This document shows positions 15,017 through 23,514 of a stretch of 58,967 nucleotides of DNA, piece after piece. The stretch lies in NCBI GenBank assembly GCA_003605035.1, contig QZKJ01000057.1, positions 1 to 58,967 on the forward strand, read 5' to 3'. Position numbers and translations under genes: made by a program. Positions within the stretch are counted from its first letter, which is position 1, and each line of letters begins with the position of its first letter. The notes beneath the pieces were generated by a model. The model did no database searches. It saw only the letters and a list, made by a program, of their open reading frames with translations, and was not told where the DNA came from. The DNA is from Desulfurivibrio sp. (GTDB lineage Bacteria; Desulfobacterota; Desulfobulbia; Desulfobulbales; SURF-16).

Positions 15017-16738
15017 CTAATCAGGGACAACGCCATAGGATCTGACAATCTGTTTTCCCTCGTCGCTGTCAAGAAAATCGACAAATCTTTTGGCAAATCC
15101 GCAAAGGTCTTCACGGTAGACAAAGGCAAAGGGAACGACGAATTGATAGGTGCCGTTGCTCACATTTTCAGGCGACGGATAGATGCCGTCCACCTTGAGG
15201 ATACGCAGATCCGTGCCCACCGCCATGGACATGGGGACATAGCCGATGGTCCGGCGGTGCTTCATGATCGTTTTCACCGCCTCGGGGGTGTTATAGATGA
15301 TCTTGGCCGTGGGATTGCTAATGTTGCTGAACCCGGGAAGCTGCTTATTCAAGACAATCAGGCAGGAGTCCCCCGGCTCCCGGCCCACCGCATAAATCTT
15401 GCCCGTCTCGCCGCCCAGCTGGCTCCAGTCGGTAATTTTGCCGGAATAAATGCCGACAATCTCCTGGGAGGTCAGATTGTCAAGATTGGTGACACTGGGA
15501 TGCACCACAAAGACAACCGGACATTTGGCAAAGGGCTTGTAGGTGAGGCCGAGTTTTTCTTCACTCTCGGTTAACTGCCGGGCCACCCGGCCCAGATGGA
15601 TCTCGCCGGCCGCCGCGGCCCTTACCCCGCCGCCGGAACCGATGCTTTCCGGAATGACGATTTCCCCGCCGCCCAGCTTCTTCTCCAGGGTATCGGCCGC
15701 CTCACGCAGCAGCGCCTGGCTGTCACCGGTGCCGCTGACCACGATCTTCTGCCCGGCAAAGCCCCGCAGCACCCTGTCAGCCTTGGCCAGAAATATGGGC
15801 GGCAGTTTGTAGCCGATGGCCTCGGCGGCATTGACATTAATGGTGATATAATAACGGTCCGAGGTGACGATGGGGATTTCCCGGGGATTCGTGCCTTTGG
15901 TGAGAATCTCGATGGCCGCCGGGACGCAGAGCCTGCCCAGGGACTCATAATCAACGGTGACGGAAACCATGCCCACCGGGCCTCCTTCCGCCGGATCTTC
16001 AACCCCTTCAAAGGTGCTGGAGACCACGGGCAACTTGGCCGGATGGGTAACCTTACCGACCAGGGACATGTTTTTATAAACCTGGTCCTCTATCGGCACC
16101 CACAGGGCATCGATTTTCTGCTGCAGCAACAGGGTAACCCCATTTTCGATCTGCTCCGCCGCATCGATGACCGCCTCTTTCAGGGTAATCCCCATTTCGG
16201 CGGCGCAGTCAATGGCGCATCTGGTTTCGGCCAGGGGAACCGGATTGTTCGGCCGGTAAATGACGCCGAGGGTTTGCAGATGGGGGATCGCCTCTTTAAA
16301 GATCTTCAATTTATTTCTGAACTCGATCCAGTTGCTGCTGCCGGTGATATTGCGGCCCGAGGACTGCCAGCTCTCGGCTATGCCCGCGGCCACCGGATCG
16401 GTAACCGCGGAGAAGACAATGGGGATATCGGTGATCTCTTCCATGGCCCACAATGTGCCCTTGGTGCCGACGGTGAAGATCAGATCCACCTTTTCTTCCT
16501 TCCAGCGGCGGATGAACTCCCTGGCTTTACCCTCCTCGCCGTAAGCCCGCTTCAGGTCCAGCTTATGGGGAATGCCTGACAGTTGAATTCCTTCTATGAA
16601 TCCCTGCAGCGCCTTTTCATCATGGGGAGATTCATGCCACATCAGCATGGCGATTTTATGCGGGCCTGTATGGGACCAGGCAAGAACGCAGGGAAGCACG
16701 AGCCATAAAACGGTGAAGATGACGGCTGACCTTCGCAT
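15017..16738 (-). CDS. Fused periplasmic binding protein: ABC_sub_bind domain plus PstS-like domain
   Basis: This 573-residue exported protein (signal about 1-21) joins two different binding folds. Residues about 27-325 match the ABC_sub_bind (type I, TrpX-like) family: KIAMLMWHESPHDEKALQGF, DLIFTVGTKGTLWAM, IPIVFSAVTDPVAAG, GVIYRPNNP, VPIEDQVYKN. Residues about 330-573 match the phosphate/anion-binding PstS-like (type II) fold: KIVVSGTGDSQALLREAAD, CPVVFVVHPSVTNLDNLT, IVGIYSGKITDWSQLGG, VGREPGDSCL and a C-terminal DEGKQIVRSYG. No ABC ATPase or permease is nearby. Instead the Cache-type hybrid kinase follows on the same strand. The likely role is ligand detection in front of a two-component system rather than transport. 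A GGAGGA site precedes the ATG. Confidence 0.87.
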   Translation of the reverse strand: MRRSAVIFTVLWLVLPCVLAWSHTGPHKIAMLMWHESPHDEKALQGFIEGIQLSGIPHKLDLKRAYGEEGKAREFIRRWKEEKVDLIFTVGTKGTLWAMEEITDIPIVFSAVTDPVAAGIAESWQSSGRNITGSSNWIEFRNKLKIFKEAIPHLQTLGVIYRPNNPVPLAETRCAIDCAAEMGITLKEAVIDAAEQIENGVTLLLQQKIDALWVPIEDQVYKNMSLVGKVTHPAKLPVVSSTFEGVEDPAEGGPVGMVSVTVDYESLGRLCVPAAIEILTKGTNPREIPIVTSDRYYITINVNAAEAIGYKLPPIFLAKADRVLRGFAGQKIVVSGTGDSQALLREAADTLEKKLGGGEIVIPESIGSGGGVRAAAAGEIHLGRVARQLTESEEKLGLTYKPFAKCPVVFVVHPSVTNLDNLTSQEIVGIYSGKITDWSQLGGETGKIYAVGREPGDSCLIVLNKQLPGFSNISNPTAKIIYNTPEAVKTIMKHRRTIGYVPMSMAVGTDLRILKVDGIYPSPENVSNGTYQFVVPFAFVYREDLCGFAKRFVDFLDSDEGKQIVRSYGVVPD

Positions 16739-17402
16739 GGCAGAGAGAGTCCTCCTTTTTTTATGTAGTCAACAGGCGGTTACAACGGATAAGCGGGATT
16801 TCGCTGAAGAAAACCGGCCGCCCGGCAAAACACGGGCAGACAGGGTGGAGGTGTACAAAAAGATCCTGAAACATTTTGTCCTCAACAGGTTGGCGACGCG
16901 CCATGGTTGGCGGAAAGGCCGGGCGGCACATTCCCGGGTCTTCCGGGGGGAGCATGAACCGTGCAGACAGAAGGAAAGCGCCTGCCACATTTAGAATACT
17001 AGCATATGCCGAGCCTAAAGGTGAAGGTGAAAAGAACGATTTTGCCGATAATTAGAGGCAGTTAAGAAAATAATCACCACCCTGACTGACCACTTCAGCG
17101 CACCTGTTTGGCGGTTCCGGCCTGGCAATGTTACAGTTATTTTTTTACCCACGACTGTATCGGGAAATCCTCCTGCCCGGCAATGGCCGGCATGGTCGCC
17201 GTGCCGTCTCACCTCTTTGTTGTTGCTCCTGCGGCTGCTGCCCGCCACTTTTTATGGCTGGCGCCCACCCCCATCATCACTTTTATCTTTTCGCGAAAAA
17301 CAGTTGACGAAGCCGGCATTTTTTAGTTATCTGCTTGTTTTAATGGAAATTTTTTTCAATACTTTTCTCCACCAGGCCGTCTTGCCTCGTATTGACAAAA
17401 TC

Positions 17403-17462
17403 TTTCCGAAATTCGGAATACCGGAAAACAAAAATGATTTTTTCCGAAATTCAGGAAATACC
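17403..17462. promoter_or_regulatory. Two operator-like palindromic repeats
   Basis: TTTCCGAAATTCGGAATACC (17403-17422) contains the perfect 15-bp palindrome TTCCGAAATTCGGAA. A second copy, TTTCCGAAATTCAGGAAATA (from 17441), is spaced 38 bp away. They lie just downstream of a TTGACA (17392-17397), a typical setting for a repressor or activator pair. The regulator is unknown. Confidence 0.45.
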
Positions 17463-18001
17463 TGTTTGCGAAAAACAACGTTTTCTCCGGGCGGGTGGTA
17501 ACAAAATATTGACGAACAGCCGTGCCCCCTTTGTCATTGCGGGTTTGGCGGGGATGAACAGAAAAAATCCTGGCAAAATGCCCCCTGCAATCAATCTGGC
17601 AGGATTATTGCTCAATAGACAGGTTGACAACACGATGCGCCTGTTGCAGAACAGGCCTTCATAGTTTCCTTTTCCGCGGGAGGGTGGAAAAGGGAGGAGA
17701 CTGAGGGGAATGATCGGAAAAGGGCTGCGCAGCGGGGTTCATGGCTGTTTGGGATTTTTCAGTCGGGAAGGGGTGAAAAATCTGCCAGCCATGAAGGGAA
17801 AGGGACTGCGCGGTCACTTCCATTGTGAATACCCAAAGATTCGCAAGGCGTTATCATTTCCCCTCATCTCTCCTGTTGCCCGGCCGGGATGTTTTTCCCA
17901 GCGGGCACATCCACAGCCGGTTCTGTCACACCAACACCGCGGCAGACCAATCCCTTTAATCAAGCATCTCATAACGGAAAGCAAAACCTCCAAAGCCCTG
18001 C

Positions 18002-18101
18002 GGCCAGCCGGCTTTCGCCTGGTCCGCGCTGTTGAAGCAGTGGCGGATGGCTGAGTTGCCTCAGCGGCCCTTGCCCAGGCAATTGCCCGGGTGAGCCGCT
18101 G
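18002..18101 (+). promoter_or_regulatory. Candidate structured 5' leader with competing hairpins
   Basis: Successive pairings are visible: GGCCAG/CTGGTC (18002-18024), TCCGC...GCGGA (18023-18047), GCTGAG-TTGC-CTCAGC (18050-18065), and CAGCGGC/GCCGCTG (18062-18101) enclosing the palindrome CCCAGGCAATTGCCCGGG (18074-18091). The third and fourth share bases 18062-18065 and cannot both form, a switch-like arrangement about 100 bases before the 18199 start codon. No known riboswitch class is convincingly matched. Confidence 0.35.
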
Positions 18102-18198
18102 CGAGCAGCAAGAAAGAAGTTCGCGTGACCATGTGCAGTGCAGGAAATGACTAAAAGAAATACCCAAAAAATTGACAAGTAAAAAGAGGAGGATACAT

Positions 18199-20040
18199 AT
18201 GAAAATCAAAAGGAGAACCCTGCATCGACTGACCTATTCCATTGCCGCCCTTGCCCTGTTGGGATTTGCCGCACCGGCAGTTGCCGGGAATGGCCCGGGG
18301 GCCGGCGGCGGAACGGCAGCCGCTTCCGGCGGGTCCACCAGTGAAGTGACGGCCGCCGCACCGACTTCCGGCGGCTCAGGCGGAGTGGTGGTCAGCGAGG
18401 ATGACGGATCGGATTCAGGCGGCATGCCAAGCGACATCGAGGGACCGCTGAAGGACAAGATGTCCGATGCCGGCGACCTGTACGGCGACCTTTATGTCCT
18501 GTACCGCTACCAGGGCGGGGAGACCAAGAGGGTGCCGGCGGTTGACGAGGATGGCGAGCCCATCCTTGAAACAGTAGAATGGACTGACCCCAACGGCAAT
18601 ATCTCCTCAGTACAGCGCCAGGTCTGGACCACCGCCATCGCGGTGGGCGGCGAACCGATCTTGACCGAGGATTTCGCCACCTACACCGTCACCGACGAGG
18701 AGACCGGCGCATATGTCCCCAACCCCGCCACCGGCGACATTTACTATGCCGCCCCCTACCCCAGCCAGTGCCTGCAGCCGACGGCCGATTACGAGCGCTG
18801 GGGGGATATTTCCTCAATAACCGGACTTGACAACAACCGCCTGCCGCTGGTGATGACCTTTGACGCCACCTGGGAGCGCACCGAATGCGAGGTGCTCCAC
18901 GAGCTGTTTATTTCCGCCGGCGGGGCCTGGAACGACAATATCTATTACGCGGATGTCTACTGGGATGATCTGGTCCAGGAAGTTGAATTCGGCCGGCTCA
19001 ATCTGGGCAGGGCGCCGGAGGCGGTGCTGGATGACTCCTTTGACGAGGCCATCCGGTCGATCAACAAGGCCAGGGACATTACCCTCGACGCCTCGGGCCG
19101 GCTGGTGCTGACCACCGACATCTATGACGAATTCGTGGCTGATGAGAACGGTGACCCGCTGCTGCTGGAGACCGTGGTCAAGGCCATTGATTCGCCCAAG
19201 GAGAATCTCGCCCTCTATGTCAAGCTGATGCGGGACGGCCATCTGATCACCCCGGCCGACGACCGGCTGGCGGTTGAACACTCGCTCAACGGCGGCATTC
19301 CGGCCTGGAAGCAGCTGGAGTTGGAAGACGGTCCGTCAACCTCCCTGCGGCCGACCATCGACATCGAGCATGTGAAAAGCTTCGGGCTCGGCTACCTGGT
19401 GGACGCCAAGTATGCGCAAACCTACTACACCACCACCGACGCCCAGGGCAACCTGGTGGTTTCTTCCGAGCCGTGCACCGGCTGCGAGGAGTGGTACGGC
19501 ACCACCACCAGCTCGGAGGATGATTTCTGCGAAGATGAGGACTTCCCCTTTGCCGCCACCTTCTTCGCCTCCGCGGCTGACAAGACCGGCAAAATCACCA
19601 CCGACAAGATCGTCTATCTCAACTCCATCCTGGGCATCAACAAGGTGGTGGGCTACAGCGCCTATGACGCGGAAGGCAACCCGCTGCCGGATGCCATCAA
19701 CTACAGCGAAAACCCCGTTTATTATGATTACGGCGCCCACATGAATACCTATCACCGGCTGGCAACCTTCCGCCAGCGCGGCCAGGTGGTGACCCCGGGC
19801 GGCGGCGGCGGTCCTGCCACCTATGACGGCACGGTGCGGGTTCTGGTCGAGACCTCGGCAGGTTCAGGCGACTGGCTGGAGACGGATGTCAACATCAACC
19901 AGAATGTCTTCGGCACCCCTCACGCCCCGACGGGTGAGGAATTCAGCGGCGCCAACGTGAAAGGCTTCACCGTCATGGGAGATGACGACCTGCGCGTCAT
20001 CGGATACATCCACACCTATCAGATCCCGGGGCTGAGATAA
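18199..20040 (+). CDS. Secreted acidic protein of unknown function
   Basis: The 613-residue protein has a clear signal peptide (about 1-30, ending PAVAGN). A low-complexity Gly/Ala/Ser segment (about 30-75, GPGAGGGTAAASGGS, SEDDGSDSGG) follows, then a large acidic body with many Asp/Glu residues. A cysteine cluster, EPCTGCEEWYG followed by DDFCEDED, lies at about 420-445. No membrane anchor, catalytic motif or sorting tail is seen, so it is probably released or loosely surface-associated. The ATG at 18199 is supported by AAGAGGAGGAT immediately upstream. It stands alone, preceded by a long structured leader and followed by a strong terminator, implying individually regulated expression. I do not recognise the family. 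Confidence 0.8.
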   Translation: MKIKRRTLHRLTYSIAALALLGFAAPAVAGNGPGAGGGTAAASGGSTSEVTAAAPTSGGSGGVVVSEDDGSDSGGMPSDIEGPLKDKMSDAGDLYGDLYVLYRYQGGETKRVPAVDEDGEPILETVEWTDPNGNISSVQRQVWTTAIAVGGEPILTEDFATYTVTDEETGAYVPNPATGDIYYAAPYPSQCLQPTADYERWGDISSITGLDNNRLPLVMTFDATWERTECEVLHELFISAGGAWNDNIYYADVYWDDLVQEVEFGRLNLGRAPEAVLDDSFDEAIRSINKARDITLDASGRLVLTTDIYDEFVADENGDPLLLETVVKAIDSPKENLALYVKLMRDGHLITPADDRLAVEHSLNGGIPAWKQLELEDGPSTSLRPTIDIEHVKSFGLGYLVDAKYAQTYYTTTDAQGNLVVSSEPCTGCEEWYGTTTSSEDDFCEDEDFPFAATFFASAADKTGKITTDKIVYLNSILGINKVVGYSAYDAEGNPLPDAINYSENPVYYDYGAHMNTYHRLATFRQRGQVVTPGGGGGPATYDGTVRVLVETSAGSGDWLETDVNINQNVFGTPHAPTGEEFSGANVKGFTVMGDDDLRVIGYIHTYQIPGLR

Positions 20041-20064
20041 CCGCTCACGGGCTGGCCGGGACTT

Positions 20065-20117
20065 GACAGGGGCAGCTGCGCACTGGTGACAGTGCCCAGC
20101 CGCCCCTGTCTGTTTTT
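20065..20117 (+). terminator. Rho-independent terminator after the secreted-protein gene
   Basis: GACAGGGGC (20065-20073) pairs with GCCCCTGTC (20102-20110), with an inner CACTG/CAGTG stem, followed by TGTTTTT. Confidence 0.8.
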
Positions 20118-20142
20118 CTGCGCAACCCGGCACTGCAGCCGC

Positions 20143-20670
20143 TCAACTCGGCAGATCCCGCATCGGCACCCGCGTGGCACTGTCTATCCCCAGGGCGGCG
20201 CAATACTCTTCATTGAGCCTGACCAGCTCTCCGTTAAAGGGGTCGATAAAAAAGAGTTCCTGCCGGTCAAACTCATACTGCTCGCTAAAATTCAGCGGGC
20301 AGGCGGAAACCTCAATCGCCTGCCGCTCATAGTCCACATAGGCAATGGGCAGACCATGGGTGCGGCAGATGAGCGGCCTGGCCTGATAGACCAGGCACAG
20401 CCGATCAACCAGCAAAGGACAGGAGACGTCCGCCTCTGCCTGCAGCCGTAACATTTTTCTCAGCTGCTCATCCAGCCCGCCGATCGCCTGGCGCAGCATC
20501 GCCGCCTCCAGGGGCAGCACCGACGAGATGGCGCAGCACTGGCTGCAGCCGGGCGCGCAGCGCAGCCTGTCCCCATGCAGCTCCGCTGTTTTTCTTATCT
20601 CTTCGTCAATCCTGTCCACCAGAGCACGGTAATCCTGCAGAAAATCCCGCTCGCCCATATCACCTTTCAT
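20143..20670 (-). CDS. YkgJ-type zinc/iron-chelating cysteine-cluster protein
   Basis: This 175-residue soluble protein carries the CxxxCxxCC cluster (CAPGCSQCC) and later paired cysteines (CPLLVDRLCLVYQARPLICR; ACPLNFSE) of the YkgJ/CxxCxxCC family (UPF0153 type), thought to bind a metal or Fe-S cluster. The reaction is unknown. The ATG at 20670 is preceded by GAAGGGA at a normal distance; an ATG at 20658 is a second possibility. The upstream region consists of heptamer repeats (minus-strand unit near AGTGAGG) that run into the ribosome binding site. The convergent neighbour is the secreted protein gene, separated by a terminator. Confidence 0.85.
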   Translation of the reverse strand: MKGDMGERDFLQDYRALVDRIDEEIRKTAELHGDRLRCAPGCSQCCAISSVLPLEAAMLRQAIGGLDEQLRKMLRLQAEADVSCPLLVDRLCLVYQARPLICRTHGLPIAYVDYERQAIEVSACPLNFSEQYEFDRQELFFIDPFNGELVRLNEEYCAALGIDSATRVPMRDLPS

Positions 20671-20756
20671 CCTTTCCCTTCTCGCTTTTCGCTTCTCACT
20701 TCTTACTTTTTCTCCCCAAAGGGCAGGCACAAGGCCAGCCCCTACGCCGCCTCCCA

Positions 20757-20780
20757 GGGCGGTTCACGCACCGCCCTTAC
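20757..20780. repeat. Dispersed palindromic repeat (GGGCGGTT...ACCGCCCTTAC), copy 1
   Basis: GGGCGGT and ACCGCCC arms surround TCACGC and are followed by TTAC. A near-identical copy is at 29198-29221. Confidence 0.65.
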
Positions 20781-20841
20781 TTCTCACTTCTCACTCCTCA
20801 CTCCTCACTCCTCACTCCTTACTCCTTACTTTTCACCTTTC
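20779..20841. repeat. Tandem heptamer array (ACTCCTC)
   Basis: Nine consecutive 7-base units are variants of ACTCCTC (ACTTCTC, ACTCCTC, ACTCCTT, ACTTTTC, ACCTTTC). On the minus strand the unit reads like a ribosome binding site joined to a stop codon (GAGGAGT / AGTGAGG). Related arrays lie at 35465, 41301 and 54738. Confidence 0.8.
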
Positions 20842-20988
20842 ACCCTATATAATTCCTGCCCGCGGAAATGAACAGCAGCAAACTCCCTCCGTTGCAATTT
20901 CCCGGCAATTCTGGTAAAAAACTATCCACGAAATAATCAATGCGGCACCTCTGTTCAGGAACCCGTTTTTTTTACGAGGATTTCCCAA

Positions 20989-21642
20989 ATGCCCAAGATA
21001 GTTACCTTTATCGGCTGGCACAACAGCGGCAAAACCACCCTGGCAACCCAGGTGGTCAAGCATCTGCAGGAGGACGGCTACCGGGTGGCGGTCATCAAAT
21101 CCAGCAAGGAGACCGGCGTCGTCTTTGATAAACCCGGCAGCGACACTGATAAACACCGGCAGGCGGGCGCTGACGGCGTCCTCTTTGTCGCCCCGGACCA
21201 GATGGCGCTGCTGACCAAAAACAGCAATCTCCCCCTCACCGCCCTTGCCCAGCACTATTTCCCGGAGGCGGACATCGTCATCGGCGAAGGGTTCAAGCAC
21301 GCCGATGTCGCCAAAATAGAGGTGATCCGCGACGCCGGGGAACTGCTGCGCAGCCAGGTAACCGGCGTCATCGCCGTGGCCACCGACCAGAATATTGCCG
21401 GCGACTATATTTTCCGGGTGGACCAGAGCCGGGAAATCGCCTCATTTATCGAAAAACGCTTTCTGCAAAAGACCGGCGGGGCCGAGGAAAAAGCCCTGCT
21501 GCTGGTCAACGGCGCCGCAATCCCGTTGACGGAAGCGGACCAGGACACCCTGGCTGACACGATCAGCGACTTACTCAAATCCCTCACACTCACCGACGAC
21601 GCCCGGGAGATTGAGCTGCGCATCAGACCCAAGCGGCCATAA
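20989..21642 (+). CDS. mobB: Molybdopterin-guanine dinucleotide biosynthesis protein MobB
   Basis: The 217-residue P-loop GTPase has Walker A in VTFIGWHNSGKTTLA, the MobB signature VAVIKSSKETGVVFDKPGSD followed by TDKHRQAGADGV, and DIVIGEGFKHADVAKIEVI. MobB assists MobA in adding GMP to molybdopterin, giving the MGD cofactor of the DMSO reductase superfamily. The formate dehydrogenase encoded at 44876-48991 in this window would need that cofactor. The C-terminal 60 residues extend beyond the core MobB domain and have no clear match. The gene is flanked by a repeat-rich gap and a 249-base gap, so it is probably transcribed alone. Confidence 0.92.
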   Translation: MPKIVTFIGWHNSGKTTLATQVVKHLQEDGYRVAVIKSSKETGVVFDKPGSDTDKHRQAGADGVLFVAPDQMALLTKNSNLPLTALAQHYFPEADIVIGEGFKHADVAKIEVIRDAGELLRSQVTGVIAVATDQNIAGDYIFRVDQSREIASFIEKRFLQKTGGAEEKALLLVNGAAIPLTEADQDTLADTISDLLKSLTLTDDAREIELRIRPKRP

Positions 21643-21891
21643 TCATTTCCCAGGGCGCTGGCCTGATACGTTCATTTCATCAGCCGGGGTCATGGGCGCA
21701 TACACCAGCCAGCTTTTTGAAAATACCAGCAAAGCCTTGCTGGCCATGCCCCCGGGGAGAAACTCATCGCCGCCCCCTGGTGAAAATGATGGAAAAGAAA
21801 GACGGAGCCGGGTATAAAACTTCTGCGGGAAGAAATTCCTGCCTGCGCCGGTAATCCGCGCTGGAAAGAAAAATGTGGAGCGGAGGCAAGC

Positions 21892-22242
21892 ATGGCAACA
21901 GAAGAGAAGCACGGCTTTGAAAACGCATATTCCGACCAAGGTTTCTGGGGCAAGGTCATCACCTATGCCAGGACTGCCGGAAAAGAGGTCATTGAAAAGG
22001 CCCTGTGGCTTTATTTCGCGGCGCAGAATCCAGCCACCCCGGCCTGGGCCAAAAGTGTCATTTACGGAGCCCTCGGTTACTTTATTTTCCCGCTTGACGC
22101 CATAGCCGACATCACCCCTGTCGTCGGCTACGCCGATGACCTGGGGGTGCTGGCGGCTGCGGTGGCAACGGTGGTGCTGTTCATCAACAGGGAAGTCAAG
22201 GAAAAGGCCGCCAGCAAAATGCGGGACTGGTTCGGCGACTGA
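21892..22242 (+). CDS. YkvA/DUF1232 family membrane protein
   Basis: The 116-residue protein matches the DUF1232 (YkvA) family, with the characteristic VIYGALGYFIFPLDAIADIT followed by PVVGYADDLGVLAAAV, and a membrane-spanning segment (about 83-100). Function in bacteria is unknown; an Arabidopsis relative acts in E3-ligase context. The ATG is preceded by AGCGGAGGCAAGC. No operon partner is apparent. Confidence 0.85.
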   Translation: MATEEKHGFENAYSDQGFWGKVITYARTAGKEVIEKALWLYFAAQNPATPAWAKSVIYGALGYFIFPLDAIADITPVVGYADDLGVLAAAVATVVLFINREVKEKAASKMRDWFGD

Positions 22243-22438
22243 CCTGGCCCGCGCCTCAACAGGCATAACATTCTCAAGGCACTTATTGCAGCCACTCAGC
22301 TTAACGCCCATCAACATCTTATATTTTTTGCACAATTATTTTGACTGATGTAGAATGGGATCTTCCCCGGTTGGCCAGGATGCATCCTTTGCACAGCAAC
22401 TGCCGTGGGGCAGCACTGCTCCATTAAGGAGGACGAAG

Positions 22439-22807
22439 ATGAACTGGAAAAAAATGACGATTACGGTTGTGGCCTTCCTGTCAGCACTCAGTACGGCCCA
22501 GGGCGCCTGGGCTCATCGGCGCAGCCACCACGGCTGGCATGGCAATTTCGGTATCTACCTTGCCCCGTCTTTTGGCTGGAGGTACTACCCTCCTCCCTAT
22601 TATTACCCCCCGGCCTATTACTATCCGCCTGCCTATTACTATCCGCCCCCCCAGCCCCCAGTCTATATTGAACGCCCCCCGGCTGAGCAGGCGCCGCCGC
22701 AAGCATACTGGTACTACTGCACCGATCCGGAAGGATACTACCCCACAGTCCAGGAGTGCCCGGGCGGGTGGCTGGAGGTTCTTCCGCAAAGCGAACAGAC
22801 CCCTTGA
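22439..22807 (+). CDS. Exported Tyr/Pro-rich small protein
   Basis: The 122-residue protein has a signal peptide (about 1-26, ending AQGAWA), a His/Arg/Trp start (HRRSHHGWHGNFGIYLAPSF), then three tandem YYYPPA-type units, a proline-rich stretch and a conserved C-terminal WYYCTDPEGYYPTVQECPGG motif with two cysteines. This layout is recurrent in small exported proteins of proteobacteria, but no function is assigned to it. The ATG follows AAGGAGGACGAAG. The next gene, a glycine-zipper lipoprotein, starts 17 bases downstream and shares its Pro-rich character, so the two form an operon probably acting in the outer envelope. Confidence 0.8.
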   Translation: MNWKKMTITVVAFLSALSTAQGAWAHRRSHHGWHGNFGIYLAPSFGWRYYPPPYYYPPAYYYPPAYYYPPPQPPVYIERPPAEQAPPQAYWYYCTDPEGYYPTVQECPGGWLEVLPQSEQTP

Positions 22808-22824
22808 CCAGGGAGGAAAAGAAC

Positions 22825-23385
22825 ATGAAATCCGCGACCTTGAAATGGCTTGCCTTTTCCATGCTGCTCCTCCTGCCGGGTGGGTGCGCCACCATGCCCA
22901 CCGGCCCGTCGGTGCTGGTGTATCCGGGGACAGGCAAAACGTTCGATCAGTTCCGCTACGATGACATGAGGTGCCGACAGTTTGCCCTTGAGTATGTGGG
23001 GGGCGCCTCACCAAGCCAGAACGCCACCCAGAGCGGGGTAGCCAGCGCCGTGACCGGCACCGCGGTTGGCGCCGCTGCCGGCGCCTTGATCGGGGGGCAT
23101 GAAGGGGCAGCCGTCGGGGCCGGCACGGGGCTGCTGGTCGGCACCATGGCCGGGACCGAGACAGCGCAGGCCTCCGCCTATTATAGCCAGCAGCAGTATG
23201 ATAACGCCTACATCCAGTGCATGTATATCAACGGTCATCTGGTTCCCGCGAGCGGCCAATTCATAAACAGGTGGCAGAGATCGGAAGAACCACCCGCACC
23301 GCCTCCTGCCGCTCCTCCGCCGCCGGGTTATAAAATCCCGCCGCCCCCGCCCGGCCCGCCGCCACCCCCGCCGCCGGGCATGTGA
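22825..23385 (+). CDS. Glycine-zipper lipoprotein with proline-rich tail
   Basis: The 186-residue protein has a lipoprotein signal ending LLPGGC (Cys21). A core with glycine-zipper repeats follows (GTAVGAAAGALIGG, EGAAVGAGTGLLVGTMAG; about 70-115), like the YMGG/Rick_17kDa surface lipoproteins. Then come QQYDNAYIQCMYINGHLVP and a C-terminal polyproline tail of about 45 residues (APPPPGYKIPPPPPGPP). Glycine zippers insert in or pack against membranes. It likely sits in the outer membrane and extends into periplasm or outside. GGGAGG precedes the ATG. It is cotranscribed with the preceding Tyr/Pro-rich protein. Confidence 0.85.
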   Translation: MKSATLKWLAFSMLLLLPGGCATMPTGPSVLVYPGTGKTFDQFRYDDMRCRQFALEYVGGASPSQNATQSGVASAVTGTAVGAAAGALIGGHEGAAVGAGTGLLVGTMAGTETAQASAYYSQQQYDNAYIQCMYINGHLVPASGQFINRWQRSEEPPAPPPAAPPPPGYKIPPPPPGPPPPPPPGM

Positions 23386-23514
23386 CCGCAGACCGCGGCT
23401 TTCTCTCGTTATCAGGGTCCTGCAATGACCAGCAAGGCCCTGACGGAATGCCGAGCTGATTTTCCCTGGCATCAAAGTGTTATTACCTGAGAAATTTTTA
23501 CAGGAGGTGCATCA

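Larger units (their letters stand above)
16739..18198. other. 1.4-kb non-coding region with operator-like palindromes and a structured leader
   Basis: No ORF here looks real: short frames lack family features and good start sites. The region contains a TTGACA at 17392-17397, two copies of a TTTCCGAAATTC-type palindrome (17403-17462), and a chain of hairpins at 18002-18101 ahead of the 18199 gene. It is unusually long for this otherwise compact window. Confidence 0.55.
20671..20988. other. Repeat-filled gap between the divergent ykgJ-like and mobB genes
   Basis: Nearly all of it is repeats: a degenerate heptamer run next to the ykgJ-like start (20671-20712), a palindromic repeat (20757-20780) and a clean heptamer array (20779-20841). 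About 150 bases of unremarkable sequence precede mobB. Confidence 0.6.

Noticed and set aside
16593-18060. Short plus-strand frames at 16596, 17108, 17217, 17392 and 17710
   Set aside because: No plausible ribosome binding sites, family motifs or codon bias; the first overlaps the binding protein gene in antisense.
17940-18070. Cyclic-di-GMP-I riboswitch
   Set aside because: A GATGGCTGAGTTGCC stretch and AAAGC/AAACC-like pieces recall the class, but the conserved GACGCAAAGC core and matching first strand are not found at the right spacing. Kept only as an unassigned structured leader.
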